NCBI GenBank assembly: GCA_020283715.1
Contig: JAIQCW010000206.1
Coordinates: 1-64,000 of the forward strand
Origin: Cytauxzoon felis
Taxonomy: Eukaryota; Apicomplexa; Aconoidasida; Piroplasmida; Theileriidae
Direction of reading: 5' to 3'
Length of the DNA stretch: 64,000 nucleotides
The number at the start of each line of letters is the position of its first letter. The stretch's first letter is position 1. Positions 1 through 11,400 of the stretch are shown here, one piece after another. The notes beneath the pieces are model-generated. The model did not search any database and had not been told where the DNA came from. It saw only the letters and a list, made by a program, of their open reading frames with translations. Position numbers and translations under genes: made by a program.

Positions 1-2946
1 AGTCACCCCCAGAGATCGTGACTGAGGAGAAGCTGTATTAGGAGTTGTATAATCACCAACTTTATTATAACTAGCACTATCAAATTTACTTTTAGCTGCT
101 GTAATAGGACCTTTAATATCTTCTTTAGTAATTTGTTTACTTCCATAAGATATAGCAGTGGCTATTTCTCTTTCCGCTGTTGTATTAACCAGAGTAAGAG
201 CAGCCTTAGCATGTCCACCTTTACCAGCGGTATTATCATTGATATTTCTAAAATCTGCACCCGTAGTTATTGCATTAACCTTCCCTCTAGCAGCAGTAAT
301 TTCAGTTTTAACTCTATTAAGTTTAACTTTATTAGCTTGAGCAGATGGATCAGCTGGAGCACTTTCAATTGCCTTATTTATTTCTCTGAGTGCATCCTCA
401 ACCTTATCTTCCGCTACTTTTAATTTAGCGAGTACAGTATTCATAACATTCTCACCATTTTTATCTACAAATTGTCCATAATTACCTGGACCTGTTCCTC
501 CAGGCCCTAATCCAGGGTCATGATTCGTTACATTATCGAAATAGATAAACTCTTTAAAAGTACCCTGTCTATAAAATATTGCATCGAGCTTAGATTTAAC
601 TTTATCCTTATCAGTATTAAGTTCACTAAGAGTTGTTGGTACAGTTATGCTGTTCCATTTAAGATCATTCCACTTTGTACCCTTATGATACCAATTTTTA
701 TTAGCATTTTCCTGATAACATAAAATAAGTGGTTTATTACGAGTAGTATCATTCTTCTCATAAAATACCCAGAATATAGTGACACCTGAGATAGTATTAC
801 TACCCTTTAAGTCCTTAATACCATTAATCTCTTTTCCATTATGTGAAATCTTCTCAATTTTTAACTCAGAAGTTAGAATATGTTTATGTCCAGTATAGCC
901 AGTAATACCGAAATCTGGGGCCCCTACAGTAATTTGCTTCGATGTAATAGTAGCCGTATATCTACTACCAACACCAGAAATTTCAAGCTTAACTTCGTAT
1001 TGGGTAATGAATTTATCAAATTCAGTTTTAAGTTTTTCAGCAACTTGAGGATCATCAGGACTGTGAGTTATAGTTGTATCTTCCTTCCATTCATTTCCTC
1101 TCTTATAATAAGGATGAGTATTAGCATCTTTATAAACACAGACAATTAATGGGAATTCGAAACTTGAATCACTTTGTTTATAATATACATATACTGCTTC
1201 AACATTTTGAGTTCCAGAAGCTCCTACTACACCCTTTAATTCTTGATCATTATGTTTAACTGAGCCTAATGTGAATTTAGGAGTTTTAACTGGATCAACA
1301 GGTGCATGCTTATATCTAACATAACCTGCTGGTACTTTCGTATCATCAGTGGTCTTCTCAACTTTAATTTGATTAGATCCTATTCCATATAAAGCACCAT
1401 TAGCTGCAGTAGTATTAGTAGGTGTTACACTTACATCAATGATTACATTAGGTTCTGTTGAAGTATAACCTGTATCAGGGCCAAGTTCAAGTGCACTTTT
1501 AATTGGACCGAGTTTAGTTTCAAGTGCGCTAATAGTGTTTGGGTCATCAGTACCAGTAAACTCTGGTGCATTGTTCCATGTATTTGGACTACTGCTCGTA
1601 CGTGAATACCATTTATTATCCTGACTTTGAACACCAGTTTGTGATAAACATATTAAGTATGGCCTTTGAAAATTAGGATCACCGGGTGTTGCATAATACA
1701 CATATACGTATTGTTTATCTTGAAGAGCAGTTCCACTACCTAAAGTGTCAACATTTACTATCTGTCCATGGATTGTCATATGATTGATCTTATTAGTTGT
1801 AGCTTTAAGATCGTGTTTAAAACCTTTATAAGAGGTACCATTAGGGCCAACTGGTGTAACAGTAACTTGTTTATTACCCGTACAATATTTAATTGGCGCT
1901 GAATTATTCTTCGCAGCATAATCCAATTTTACAATAAGTTCCCGTATAGTATAACCTTTATCGCCAGTAAGTTGTTGAGTAATTTCATCGAGTTTTCCTT
2001 TAAGTTCAGGACTAATTTGATTATTAGAACCTGGATCTATAGTATCATAACTGGTATCACCACTAATTTTTTGCCATATAGTATTCCCCGTACGTTTATA
2101 CCATATGTTACTATTACTAGCGTTACCGTTTGCAGATAAGCATATCAACAGAGGTTTTTCTAGTACAGGGTTACCCTCATTCAGTGGAAAATATACAAAT
2201 ACACCTCCGTTAGTATCAAATTGCTGAGTATCAATATCATTTTGAGTAATACCTTCCGTAATGTGACCGTGTATTGTTATCCGATTTACGTTGCCAGAAG
2301 AAATAGCATGTTTAAAACCTTTATATGAGGCTCCAGATATTAAAGTAACAACAATATTCGGATAATCATAATAAGGACGAGACGTGTATAAATAACCAGT
2401 GTTATCAAGTTTAATCTCAACCTCATTTTTAATTTTATTAACAAGAGTATTAAGAGCAGATTCACTAGTTTCAACAGGATCCTTTGCTTCATTTGTCCAT
2501 GTGCCACTCTGTTGTGTAACATCTTCATTATAAAATATTATCGCCTCACTAGAGGTTTTAATCTTTAGTGCAGCTTTAGTCTGAGAACCAACAAGCTTTT
2601 TATAATAATAAACTTCATAGACATCAGAAATATTATTCGCTTCAGGTAATGTAGCAGTATTACTACTATCATAATTTATCGTAGTGCTCAATGTGAATTT
2701 CCCTCCAGCTAATAATGTATGGATGTAGAAGTTGAAAGTATTACTACCACCAACAGGAACATCTGCTCCTTTGGTAACTTTCATCGTATTATTAGCATAA
2801 TATAGAGTTTGACCTACAGGAAGAGTAGCACCTTCATTAATATCCAATTGAATTGTTGTTTTTGGTGGGTCACTCATTTGCATCACTTGATCCCATGTCC
2901 ATAATCCGCCGGTTAGAAATACTATAATTGGAAGAAAGTTTATTTT
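1..2946 (-). pseudogene. 5'-truncated FAINT-array membrane-family gene (runs off left edge)
   Basis: The minus strand is open from a TAA at 2947-2949 to the window edge. The first residues match the end of the last N-terminal membrane helix of the family (FLTGGLWTWDQ, compare [13 protein letters not shown] in the 45513 gene). About five beta-rich repeats follow, each about 130-170 residues, with recurring KPLLICLS and KWYxR motifs that I read as FAINT/DUF529-like. After the last repeat the protein passes directly into GPGNYGQF and an Ala/Lys-rich helical domain (about 480-1), skipping the membrane segment that follows in intact relatives. The normal N-terminal half (start codon, five or more helices) is absent, so I call it a truncated copy. 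A spliced or rearranged functional gene is possible. The 3' end lies outside the window. It probably sits in a large HIBCH intron. Confidence 0.6.
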
Positions 2947-2969
2947 TTATTTAAGAGAATAATGAACTA

Positions 2970-4324
2970 TCAGTATCCAAGATTCCAATTCTTAGCTTGA
3001 GCAGAAGTTTCAAAAGTTGTATGTTTACCTATACCCTTATATTTATCAATCAATGCATTAATCCATGCTTTTGCATTAGTATTACCAGCTGTAAGTTGTT
3101 GTTTAGCTAATTTAAGATTGTTAACAGCTTCATCTGCTGCAGATTGAGCTTGAGAATCGGTAATACTAGTTCCAGCTAATTCATCCAGTTTATCTTTAGC
3201 ACCTTTAAGGCCTTGTCTAGCAGTTGTACTGCTATTAAGTTGATTATTAATATTATTAGCATTCATGCTATCTTGCATCACAACTGCACCACTTTCATTA
3301 GCTTGAGCTTCATTACTATGACCAGTAACATCCTGCATTTCACCACTGGCTTCAGAAAGTGTTATTCCAATTCCTTTATCATTGACATTTATTCCATAAT
3401 TCCCTGGCCTACCTCTAAATGATGATATTCTATAAATCTCGGATTACCATAAATTCCTCCTCTAGACGTCATATAAAGATGAGGTTTAAGATTTTTGTCA
3501 GTTGGTGCATTGTTACTAGGGCTACCAATCATCTTCCATTTCGCACCCCTTCCATAAATTGTATAAGTAGTTGTTTTTGTGTACAGAAGTAGAGGATTCT
3601 TTTGAGTGGTATCAGTCGCTTCATAATAGACATGAACTTCGTCAACACTTGCAATGGGTAAAGTGAAACCTCCAACTTCACTTCCATTATACCTAACCTT
3701 TTCTATCTTAAATGAATTTCCACTACCACCCGTTCTAGAATATTTATAAAATTTATATCCTGGAACAGTTATACCACCAGTATTAGTTACATTAATTTGA
3801 TTGTTAAATCCATATTTATCATTCGTCTTCTCCAATTTAATTTCAACCTCTTCTTTAATTTGATTAACAAGAGTTCCAAGAGCACCACTAGGAGCAGTAC
3901 TAGTACTTGTATATTCTGTCCAGCCAGTTGTTTGTGTAACATTTTCATTATAAAATATCTTTGTATCACTCGAAGTCTTAATCTTTAGTGCAGCTTTAGT
4001 CTGAGAACCAACAAGCTTTTTATAATAATAAACTTCATAGACATCCGAAATAGAAGTATTTACACCGTCTAATGGAGCACTACCGCTAGCACTATACTTT
4101 ATATCCTTCTTCAATGTAAACTTCCCTCCAGCTGCTAATGAGTGGATGTAGAAGTTGAAAGTATTAGAACCACCAGCAGGAACATCTGTTTTCCTGGTAA
4201 CTTTCATCGTATTACCCTTGTTATCACCATTATAAGTTGCAGTATTATTAGGTGTGTTACTAATATCCAATGTAATTGTTGGTGGTGTTCCAGCAGTGGT
4301 ACTCGAAATGTATAGTTATCTTCC
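2970..4324 (-). pseudogene. Second truncated, frameshifted FAINT/helical-domain fragment
   Basis: From about 4324 to 3389 the minus strand encodes one FAINT-like unit similar to the first repeat of the neighbouring copy (conserved [20 protein letters not shown] stretch) plus a second unit. At about 3400 the frame changes: the 3389-4270 frame ends in a stop, while the adjacent frame continues with RPGNYGINVND and a coiled, Ala/Gln-rich helical domain to a TGA near 2967. One missing base would join the two, so this is either a pseudogene or an assembly error in a G/C run. Both membrane halves are missing. It lies only about 20 bp upstream of the other truncated copy, suggesting a decayed tandem array. 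Confidence 0.6.
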
Positions 4325-4394
4325 TGCAGTCACTTCTCCTTTTATTTCCCGTACCAACCCCCATCCTCACTTACAGTTATAATTAAAAACATAC

Positions 4395-5929
4395 CTCAAT
4401 GATTAAATTATTTTCAGGTAATGATTGTAAAGTTTTATATTCCCATTTCCGCACATCTTCTTCTTTAAGTTGATGCTTTTTTATAGTCTTTTCATTCACA
4501 CCCTTCTTTAAACTGTCTGATATATCACCAACGCTTTGATATTTAAAATGCTCATGAATAAGCCATTCATAATTCCTCAATGAGTATTCCTCATCTAAAG
4601 ATAAAAAATGCTCATGTAAATATCGTTCAGTTTCCTTTTCCGGTAAATCAACAAGTCTCTAGAAGTAATTGAAACATATTTAAATCCATCAACATACATC
4701 TGCTGTAACTTGCATTACACCAATAGCATCCGGTGATATAAAACGATTAATAAGTCCACACCATACCAAATCCGAACCACTCAATTCCGCACCAGTTAAT
4801 AATAAATATTCACCCAATGAACCACGTAACATCCCCAATATAAAACTCAAACCACCAATCAATGGTATACCACACTCTAAAATTAATAGATTAAGTTAAT
4901 CGAAGATGTAATGATTGCTCCACTTGAGGTCCTGCCGTCAGCTCTTCTAATTACTTCCCCCTCAAGTTCCCGTAGATCACTTTCGGGTACCACTTGAGGT
5001 TCAATCCCTAACTTCCGCCACGATCTCCGGGAGTGGCTATACTCTTTAGAGATAGGTAATTAGAAGAGCTGACGGCAGGACGGAGAGAGTTGGATTGGAC
5101 TTCAGGTGGAACAGCCATTACAATCCTTCAGTTCACTATGTTCGATAGATTTCTCTATTGGTGTAATTAGAGACAAACCTATGTTATTGACTTTAATCCT
5201 AGAGTGTTTATAGCAAGAGCTGGTGTTTGATAATGCACTTAGACAAATACCGAACCCTTCTGTTGGTATTTTGATGAAATTTGATTCAATCTTCTAGATA
5301 TACCTGTGAGGCCATTAGCATAAATGACTAGCGGTTTTTTAAAACTGAAGATTAAATTGGATAGATCTGATACATTTTTAAGATAATCTTGTAAAGCCTT
5401 TAAAATTATCTTCTGTAAAGCTTCCGTATTTTGATATTTCATTAATTTTTGTAACGATTCGGTAAACATTACAATTTCTAATGGATTTAAACCACAACTG
5501 AACAAATCTCTTGTCATACTTGTAACAACAGCAAAACGTTTATAAACATTGACTTCTAAGTCAGCTAAATTACGATACAACCCATTAATCTGCGATATTC
5601 CCGAATATTTACTAAGGAAAAATAATCAATCCATGGAAAATAATGAATTTAGCACACCTGTTTAATATTAAAAAGCCCATTCCAGTATTATTACGGGATA
5701 ACAAAGGGGACTCTGCAACGGTCTCCGCATGGATATCCAATGCAGCATTATTATAATCAGCTTCTATCCATTCAAAATATTTTGGACCAAACTGAAATAT
5801 CAGAATAAAATTCATGAATCAACTTACGGGTAATTTATCAATAGTAGTTTCATCGAATGTCCTGAACTTATCAGTAGAAGTGAATGATCTTCTGAAAATG
5901 CGATAAAATTTTAGATAATTTGATAACAT
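4395..5929 (-). CDS. 3-hydroxyisobutyryl-CoA hydrolase-like (enoyl-CoA hydratase family)
   Basis: Six exons (5929-5828, 5791-5658, 5611-5304, 5259-5179, 4876-4698, 4658-4395) join in phase to about 356 residues. The N-terminus (MLSNYLKFYRIFRRSF) looks like a mitochondrial presequence. Crotonase-fold landmarks are the FLILN strand, KKPLVIYANGLTEGFGICLS (oxyanion region, normally NGITMGGGVGLS), ECGIPLIGGLSFILG (normally PE..IGLFPDVGG), and GEYLLLTGAELSGSDLVWCGL. The glycine-rich oxyanion loop is unusual. Human HIBCH is about 386 residues, so roughly 50-75 C-terminal residues are missing. The last exon ends at a good donor (GAG|GTATGT, 4394), and no continuing exon is found before the FAINT-like gene copies at 4324-1. 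The 3' exon therefore either lies beyond the left edge or was lost. Intron 4 (4877-5178) carries a modular repeat. Confidence 0.75.
4918..5105 (-). repeat. Modular fold-back repeat in HIBCH intron 4
   Basis: A TCCACTTGAGGTC-type separator is followed by the CTGCCGTCAG hairpin, a reversed M1 variant (CCCGTAGATCACTTTCGGG), a second separator, a reversed M3 (GCCACGATCTCCGGGAGTGG then ACTCTTTAGAGATAGG), and a closing GAGCTGACGGCAGGA hairpin. The two ends are inverted copies of each other. The element fills an intron otherwise expected to be about 40 nt. Confidence 0.9.
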
Positions 5930-6135
5930 TATCCATTTATTTATATTAATATTAAAATATAAATTTATAATACATTTTTTATATAAAATTCATATTTGAT
6001 GAGTTGTCATGTAAATGTGTAGAGTTAACTTGTGGGTAGACATAAGATCTACATCTAGTTTGCACAATGTAGTGTAAAAATATTGATTTCTTAATACATT
6101 CACCCCCTTCAAATTTACTAGAGATGTAGTATATC

Positions 6136-8457
6136 ATGGGAAGGTTGGCTAGAGTATCGGATATCGATAGAGGTGGTTTGATTCATTCATTGACAAAGTA
6201 TATAAAGCCTGTTCGTACAAATGTTAAGGTTTGGGGTACGTCATTGATAGAGCTTAAGCCTATAATGGATGAAAATATAATAAAGAAGGCTAAGATAATA
6301 TATGGTCGTAAATTTCGTAAATATGAAATTGTATTAAATGGTAAAGAAACAATACCAAATGGTATGCAATTAACAACATTAAGACCTCAATTGACTGGAA
6401 TAGATTTGTTAATAACCTCTCCTACAAGGACAGGGAAAACTTTGACATATTTATTGCCAGAATTTATTAGACAACATTATCGCAATAATTTAAATTGTAT
6501 TTCTAATAGTAAAATGTTAATATTAGTGCCTACATTAGATTTAATAGTTCAGAGTGGTAGAATGGCCACAAGTATCTTGAAGAAGGTAGCAAATGTAGAG
6601 GTGTTATATTATAGACATCTATTAACTGGTGATTTATCATTTATAGAAGATGCAAATGTAATTTTTACAACACCAAATACAGCCTTAAAGGCAATTTTAA
6701 AATTTCCAAACATATTTTCATCATTAACAACACTAGTAATAGATGAAGCACAAAGGTTATTTCTCAATGACCAAACGTCGTTGTTAATAATAAGGCTCAA
6801 GAATTTACTACCAAAACCACATCAAACAGTGGTATTATCATCCAGAAATGAAGTAAAAATAAGACAATTCATCAGTAGATTACTAAGAGTCGATTTTAGA
6901 ATCATCTCATTCTCACCGGAATTCTCCGAACATGTAGAAATCGCACAACATATACCCGGACCACATAGAAGTTCTATAATACACAAAGACAATCATATAA
7001 ACGAGAATGAAGGGACATCAGAACTGAACCATTGTTCATCACACAACTTATTATCAACATCTCCATCTAAGGTCCAATCCACCTCTCTTCGTCTTGCAGA
7101 CAGCTCTCCACCTGAGGTCAGTCCTGCCGTCAGCTCTTCCAATTACCTATCTCTAAAGAGTATGGCCACTCCCGGAGATCGTGGCGATTATGAAGGTCAG
7201 GATGTAACCTCAAGTGGAAAACCCGTAGCTGATCTCAGGGAAGCGGAGGGGGAGGTAAATAGAGAAGCTGACGGCAGGAATGTGACTTCAAGTGGTGAAT
7301 TTGATGGCCGGGCATATTACGAATTAATGGCTGGAAAAGGATATGATGTAGATTTAAATTTATTGGAGAGTACAGTAGAATATTATAGGGGACTTGTATT
7401 GGATCATTGTAGGAATCGTGAGGTTTATGTAGATAAGAATGTACGGTGTGATTATATTTTATATAGGCCAATTGATTTTGTAAATACTCTCGGATATATT
7501 TTAACACAACATAAAAAAATTATCGTCATATTCCCAACTGTAAGAATGACACAATTCTGCTACATCTACTTCAAACATCTATTGAAATTCCATCATATCC
7601 ACCATCAATATGTCAAACAAAAATATGGATACACCTATTCTCCACTCGCCGTTCCACCTGAGGTCAGTCCTGCCGTCAGCTCTTCCAATTACCTATCTCT
7701 AAAGAGTAGAGCCACTCCCGGAGATCGTGGCGATAAACCCGCAGCTGATCTCAGGGAAGCGGAGGGGGAAGTAAATAGAAAAGCTGTCTGCAAGACGACC
7801 TCAGGTGGAGCGTCTATATTTTATTCATTGCATGGTCATTTATCATTAGAGAAACGTGAGTATGTGATGAATTTATTTGATAATTGTAATTGCGGTATAT
7901 TATTTTCTACTGATGTTGTATCTGTGGGGTTAAATTTTAATGGTGTTGATTGTATTGTACAAATTGGTGCTTCTACTTCTGTTGATATACTCGCTGATCG
8001 TATCGGACTATATAATAATTGTTATAATGTTCTATTATTACATGATCTCGATACTCATATACTTCATATATCATCACAATATAATATCAATATCAATCAA
8101 AGAATTATTAATAAAAATAATATCAATAATGATTATGGGGTACACATGGGGCACGAATTGTTGGGTTTGAGAAGTTATAGAGCATCATTGGAGTTAATGT
8201 ATAGGAGTTTATTGGGTTATTATTGTAATATATCGAGAGAATTAATGTTTGAACGTTGGCAAGTGCCAAGTTTAATAAATGAAATTATAAAATCATTTGG
8301 TTATACAGATGAATTTTCTGTATCGAAACAATTCGCCGCAAGGCTACAAATACTCAATTCGCCAGGGCTAAATATCAACTACAACTCAATACAAAAGACG
8401 GAATTATACGCAACGGCCACCATTAAGATCAATCATGAAACAAATACATTTGATTGA
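6136..8457 (+). CDS. DEAD-box-like RNA helicase, divergent, with repeat-encoded insertions
   Basis: A single 773-residue ORF. Helicase motifs in order: SPTRTGKT (I, about residue 95), LVPTLDLIVQ (Ia), VIFTTPN (Ib), LVIDEAQRLF (II, DEAQ instead of DEAD), VVLSSRN (III, where SAT is expected), IVIFPTVRMT (IV), and STDVVSVGLNFNGVDCIVQIG (V). Motif VI is reduced to ADRIGLYN and lacks the arginine-rich HRIGRTGR. The VQIG in motif V resembles MSS116-type mitochondrial helicases. Two stretches (about residues 311-395 and 505-560) are translated copies of the interspersed modular repeat, both in the same frame. They fall between the two RecA lobes and between motifs IV and V, so they may be tolerated surface loops. 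With motifs III and VI degenerate, ATPase activity is uncertain. The start at 6136 is the first ATG after an AT-rich leader. Confidence 0.8.
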   Translation: MGRLARVSDIDRGGLIHSLTKYIKPVRTNVKVWGTSLIELKPIMDENIIKKAKIIYGRKFRKYEIVLNGKETIPNGMQLTTLRPQLTGIDLLITSPTRTGKTLTYLLPEFIRQHYRNNLNCISNSKMLILVPTLDLIVQSGRMATSILKKVANVEVLYYRHLLTGDLSFIEDANVIFTTPNTALKAILKFPNIFSSLTTLVIDEAQRLFLNDQTSLLIIRLKNLLPKPHQTVVLSSRNEVKIRQFISRLLRVDFRIISFSPEFSEHVEIAQHIPGPHRSSIIHKDNHINENEGTSELNHCSSHNLLSTSPSKVQSTSLRLADSSPPEVSPAVSSSNYLSLKSMATPGDRGDYEGQDVTSSGKPVADLREAEGEVNREADGRNVTSSGEFDGRAYYELMAGKGYDVDLNLLESTVEYYRGLVLDHCRNREVYVDKNVRCDYILYRPIDFVNTLGYILTQHKKIIVIFPTVRMTQFCYIYFKHLLKFHHIHHQYVKQKYGYTYSPLAVPPEVSPAVSSSNYLSLKSRATPGDRGDKPAADLREAEGEVNRKAVCKTTSGGASIFYSLHGHLSLEKREYVMNLFDNCNCGILFSTDVVSVGLNFNGVDCIVQIGASTSVDILADRIGLYNNCYNVLLLHDLDTHILHISSQYNININQRIINKNNINNDYGVHMGHELLGLRSYRASLELMYRSLLGYYCNISRELMFERWQVPSLINEIIKSFGYTDEFSVSKQFAARLQILNSPGLNINYNSIQKTELYATATIKINHETNTFD
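7070..7320 (+). repeat. Modular repeat inside helicase coding sequence, copy 1
   Basis: The full forward element is present: PPEV (separator), SPAV (CTGCCGTCAG hairpin), [17 protein letters not shown] (M3), TSSG (separator), [14 protein letters not shown] (M1), EADGRN (hairpin), TSSG. It is read through without a stop in the helicase frame. Confidence 0.9.
7650..7815 (+). repeat. Modular repeat inside helicase coding sequence, copy 2
   Basis: A second in-frame copy with the same module order and the same frame as copy 1. It is shorter between M3 and M1 ([20 protein letters not shown]) and ends with the EAVCKT (GTCTGCAAGAC) hairpin instead of EADGR. The two copies are not a simple tandem duplication because the terminal hairpin modules differ. 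Confidence 0.9.
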
Positions 8458-8470
8458 ACGAGACATGGGA

Positions 8471-11400
8471 TCAATCTCTACTCATTGCTCGTTTAAGATG
8501 GCACAGATCTCCTTCACTTACTTGCCTTACAGTTGCGTGATACAATCTACTGCGCTCTAACCCCATATATGCTTCTGGGGTAATTTTAAAATTATGGTGC
8601 TAAATAATTAAAATGTCGGGTATTATTGGAATTACGGTGTTAATTATCCCCATACATTATAACCATGTTTTGTATATATAAGATATTTACATTGATAACT
8701 TCCATGAAGTTTGTTGTTCATCATCGGTAAACATACAAATATTTACAATTGTTAACATAAGCAAGACATTAAATTGTACAATTGGGCCATTAAATCCAGT
8801 CTGCATTCCACCACCACCAAAACCAACAGCTTCCAATGTTTCTTCGACTGTATTGAAAGTAACGGAGAGTAATGCGGTCCTCATAGAATGGCCTCTAAAG
8901 AATTTACCAATTCTACCTTCCGGGAAATGCATAATACAGAAGAAAAAAATTATACACAGGTAGTATGGAATAACGAATACCCACGTAAGATGCCACCATT
9001 GATGTAAATTATCTCTCTTTTCAATTTGATGAACATACCATCTACCATTCGGTCCAAATGCTGGTTTACCTGGCCTATATTCAATATCCAATAATGCTAT
9101 AACGAATGTTGGAATGGATGAAATTAACAACGCCCACAATTCAATATCCTTCCCAAGATTTTCATCATCAACCAATTGGTACGGAGAAATACTCGGATAA
9201 AAAGCATAAACTGTACCCATGGATAGAGAAAGCATGCCAATGGGAGACCAATCCTTCCTAGCGTGATTGTCACCTGCAAATAATTTCTTTATCCCACCAT
9301 CTACATTTACAGCTGATATAATCGCGGCAGTTAAACCATATATTAAGAATCCCCAAATAATGCAATTAACATAAGAAAAAAAACTGTATAATATCAAACG
9401 GTATCCAGTCGCAATTGATACTATTAGAAACAATAGTAATAAAATGCCATTTACATATCCCTTGCCATTAACAAGTGATTTTTTACCTATGGTTTCACCT
9501 ATAATCGTAATACTTCCAACTATTATTACGCCCACGAATACACAAGCAGTAAGTACGTCTATAAATACCATGAGGAATAGAACGGGGAGTAACAATTCTT
9601 TATTCTTCTTAAATAATATACGAGAAAATATGCCGACTACAATAAATACAATCATCAAAGCACCAATACCTACAGACGCAACAAAATTAGCCACGGCAAA
9701 TTTTTTAGCATGATGCTGAGTTTCATTGGCATTTTTGCCAAAACCAGTAATTGCATTGGTGCCTGTAGAAAGGTCGCTCTTCAGTACAGTTTTATCACTG
9801 TCTATAGTAGTCCATGGGCCAAGTGTGGCCTTCTCTCGATGATTGGCGATGACAACACCAAAGAATATGGGAATAAGGGAAGTAAGGGCAAAATATCCTC
9901 CAAGATTCCTCATAGTTTTAAAAATATCTTCGTCATTTATATCAATTTCCGAAATCATCGGTTTTCCTACGATTACACCAGACGTTAGCATTGAGCCAAA
10001 TATAGATAAAGCCACTAAACCAGCAATTTTAACTTCATTATCATTATTAGGCTTGACAATTTCACCAATTGCGTTTTGAACAGTACCATTTCCAAACCAA
10101 CTAGCTTTACTGCTGTCAGCATTATTCATAACGTTGGCGATCCTTTTAACATCAGCTTCAGCATCACCCTCAGTATCACCTTGTTTACCAACTTTGTAAC
10201 CATCTGGTGAATGAACTCCATTTGCTATTAAAACCTTTTTTCTAACATACCATTCTGGGTAGTATGGACACATTATATGTAATAATTCATTCCCAGTCCA
10301 TAATACCGAATTAAAGAACAATAATATCATTGTAACTTTGATCTGATAAACAACTAATTTATAGTCATAGTCCTCCCAGTAATATATATTATGTAACCAT
10401 TTATAAAGAAAATGCATAACAAAGGTAAATCCTCCAGAGGTTGGCAAACCGGCTCCGTACATTGAGGTGTTAAAATTAACACTAAAACCAAATGATGAAG
10501 CAAATCCATTTATAAAAGTAAAGTGTATCATATTCCAATAGAAATAATCTAGATAACCAAAATCATCACCAGAAATAAACAAGTAATACGTCATAACGGA
10601 ACAAAGTGTCATTAACCACAAGAATATTATAGAAAGGTATCTCTTGAGATACATGCTATTTATAGTAGCCTCATTAACCCATGATACGACATTAGCTAAA
10701 AACGTGGAAGATAAACTGGCTAATTCCATAGGGTTATGGATCTTATAAATGAACAATGGTACAACGTCAGGCGGTAAATGGAAACGTTTAACGACATGTG
10801 GTGTACAGGATAACGCGATACGATGAGGAGTCAACATAACAAATCCGTTAGTGAACATTGCCGCCCTACCAATCCATAACTTTACATCCTTTTGAGTAGG
10901 ATCCTCATTTGTAACATTATCTCCAGGACCAGTATTCATTTCGTTAATCCATCATTCTCCCATTTTTTCTTTATTCCGAATTATCCCCCTCCCATTATTT
11001 AGTGAAATAATATATATACCAGTGAATTATGTGTCTAGTGTTAATAATTGTAGTACTTATAACTAATGGTAATTATAGTAATATTCATCAATTACATGCA
11101 TAATTTAAATAGAATAATAATATTAATTAAAGTTAACATTAGACAATTCATGTTACAATATAATCTACCATATAATTATGGTGCTATTGGAATAATTAAA
11201 TATTATAAAATTTGATATTTCATTTAATAACATTTTACAATACTCAAACAATACGAACTTTATAATTAAATTAATATAGACACGCATATTACAATCACTA
11301 AAACAAATTTTTAAACAACTGTAACATTATAAATCATTTACTACAACGGTTCTACCGGATTTAACAATATATCATATCAAATTTAGAATACAATTGTAAA

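Noticed and set aside
8460..8580. Structured non-coding RNA downstream of the helicase
   Set aside because: The higher GC content is explained by the last TBC exon on the minus strand.
9444..10079. Overlapping plus-strand ORFs opposite the 8687 membrane gene
   Set aside because: They are antisense shadows of a hydrophobic coding sequence; no family match and no coherent domain.
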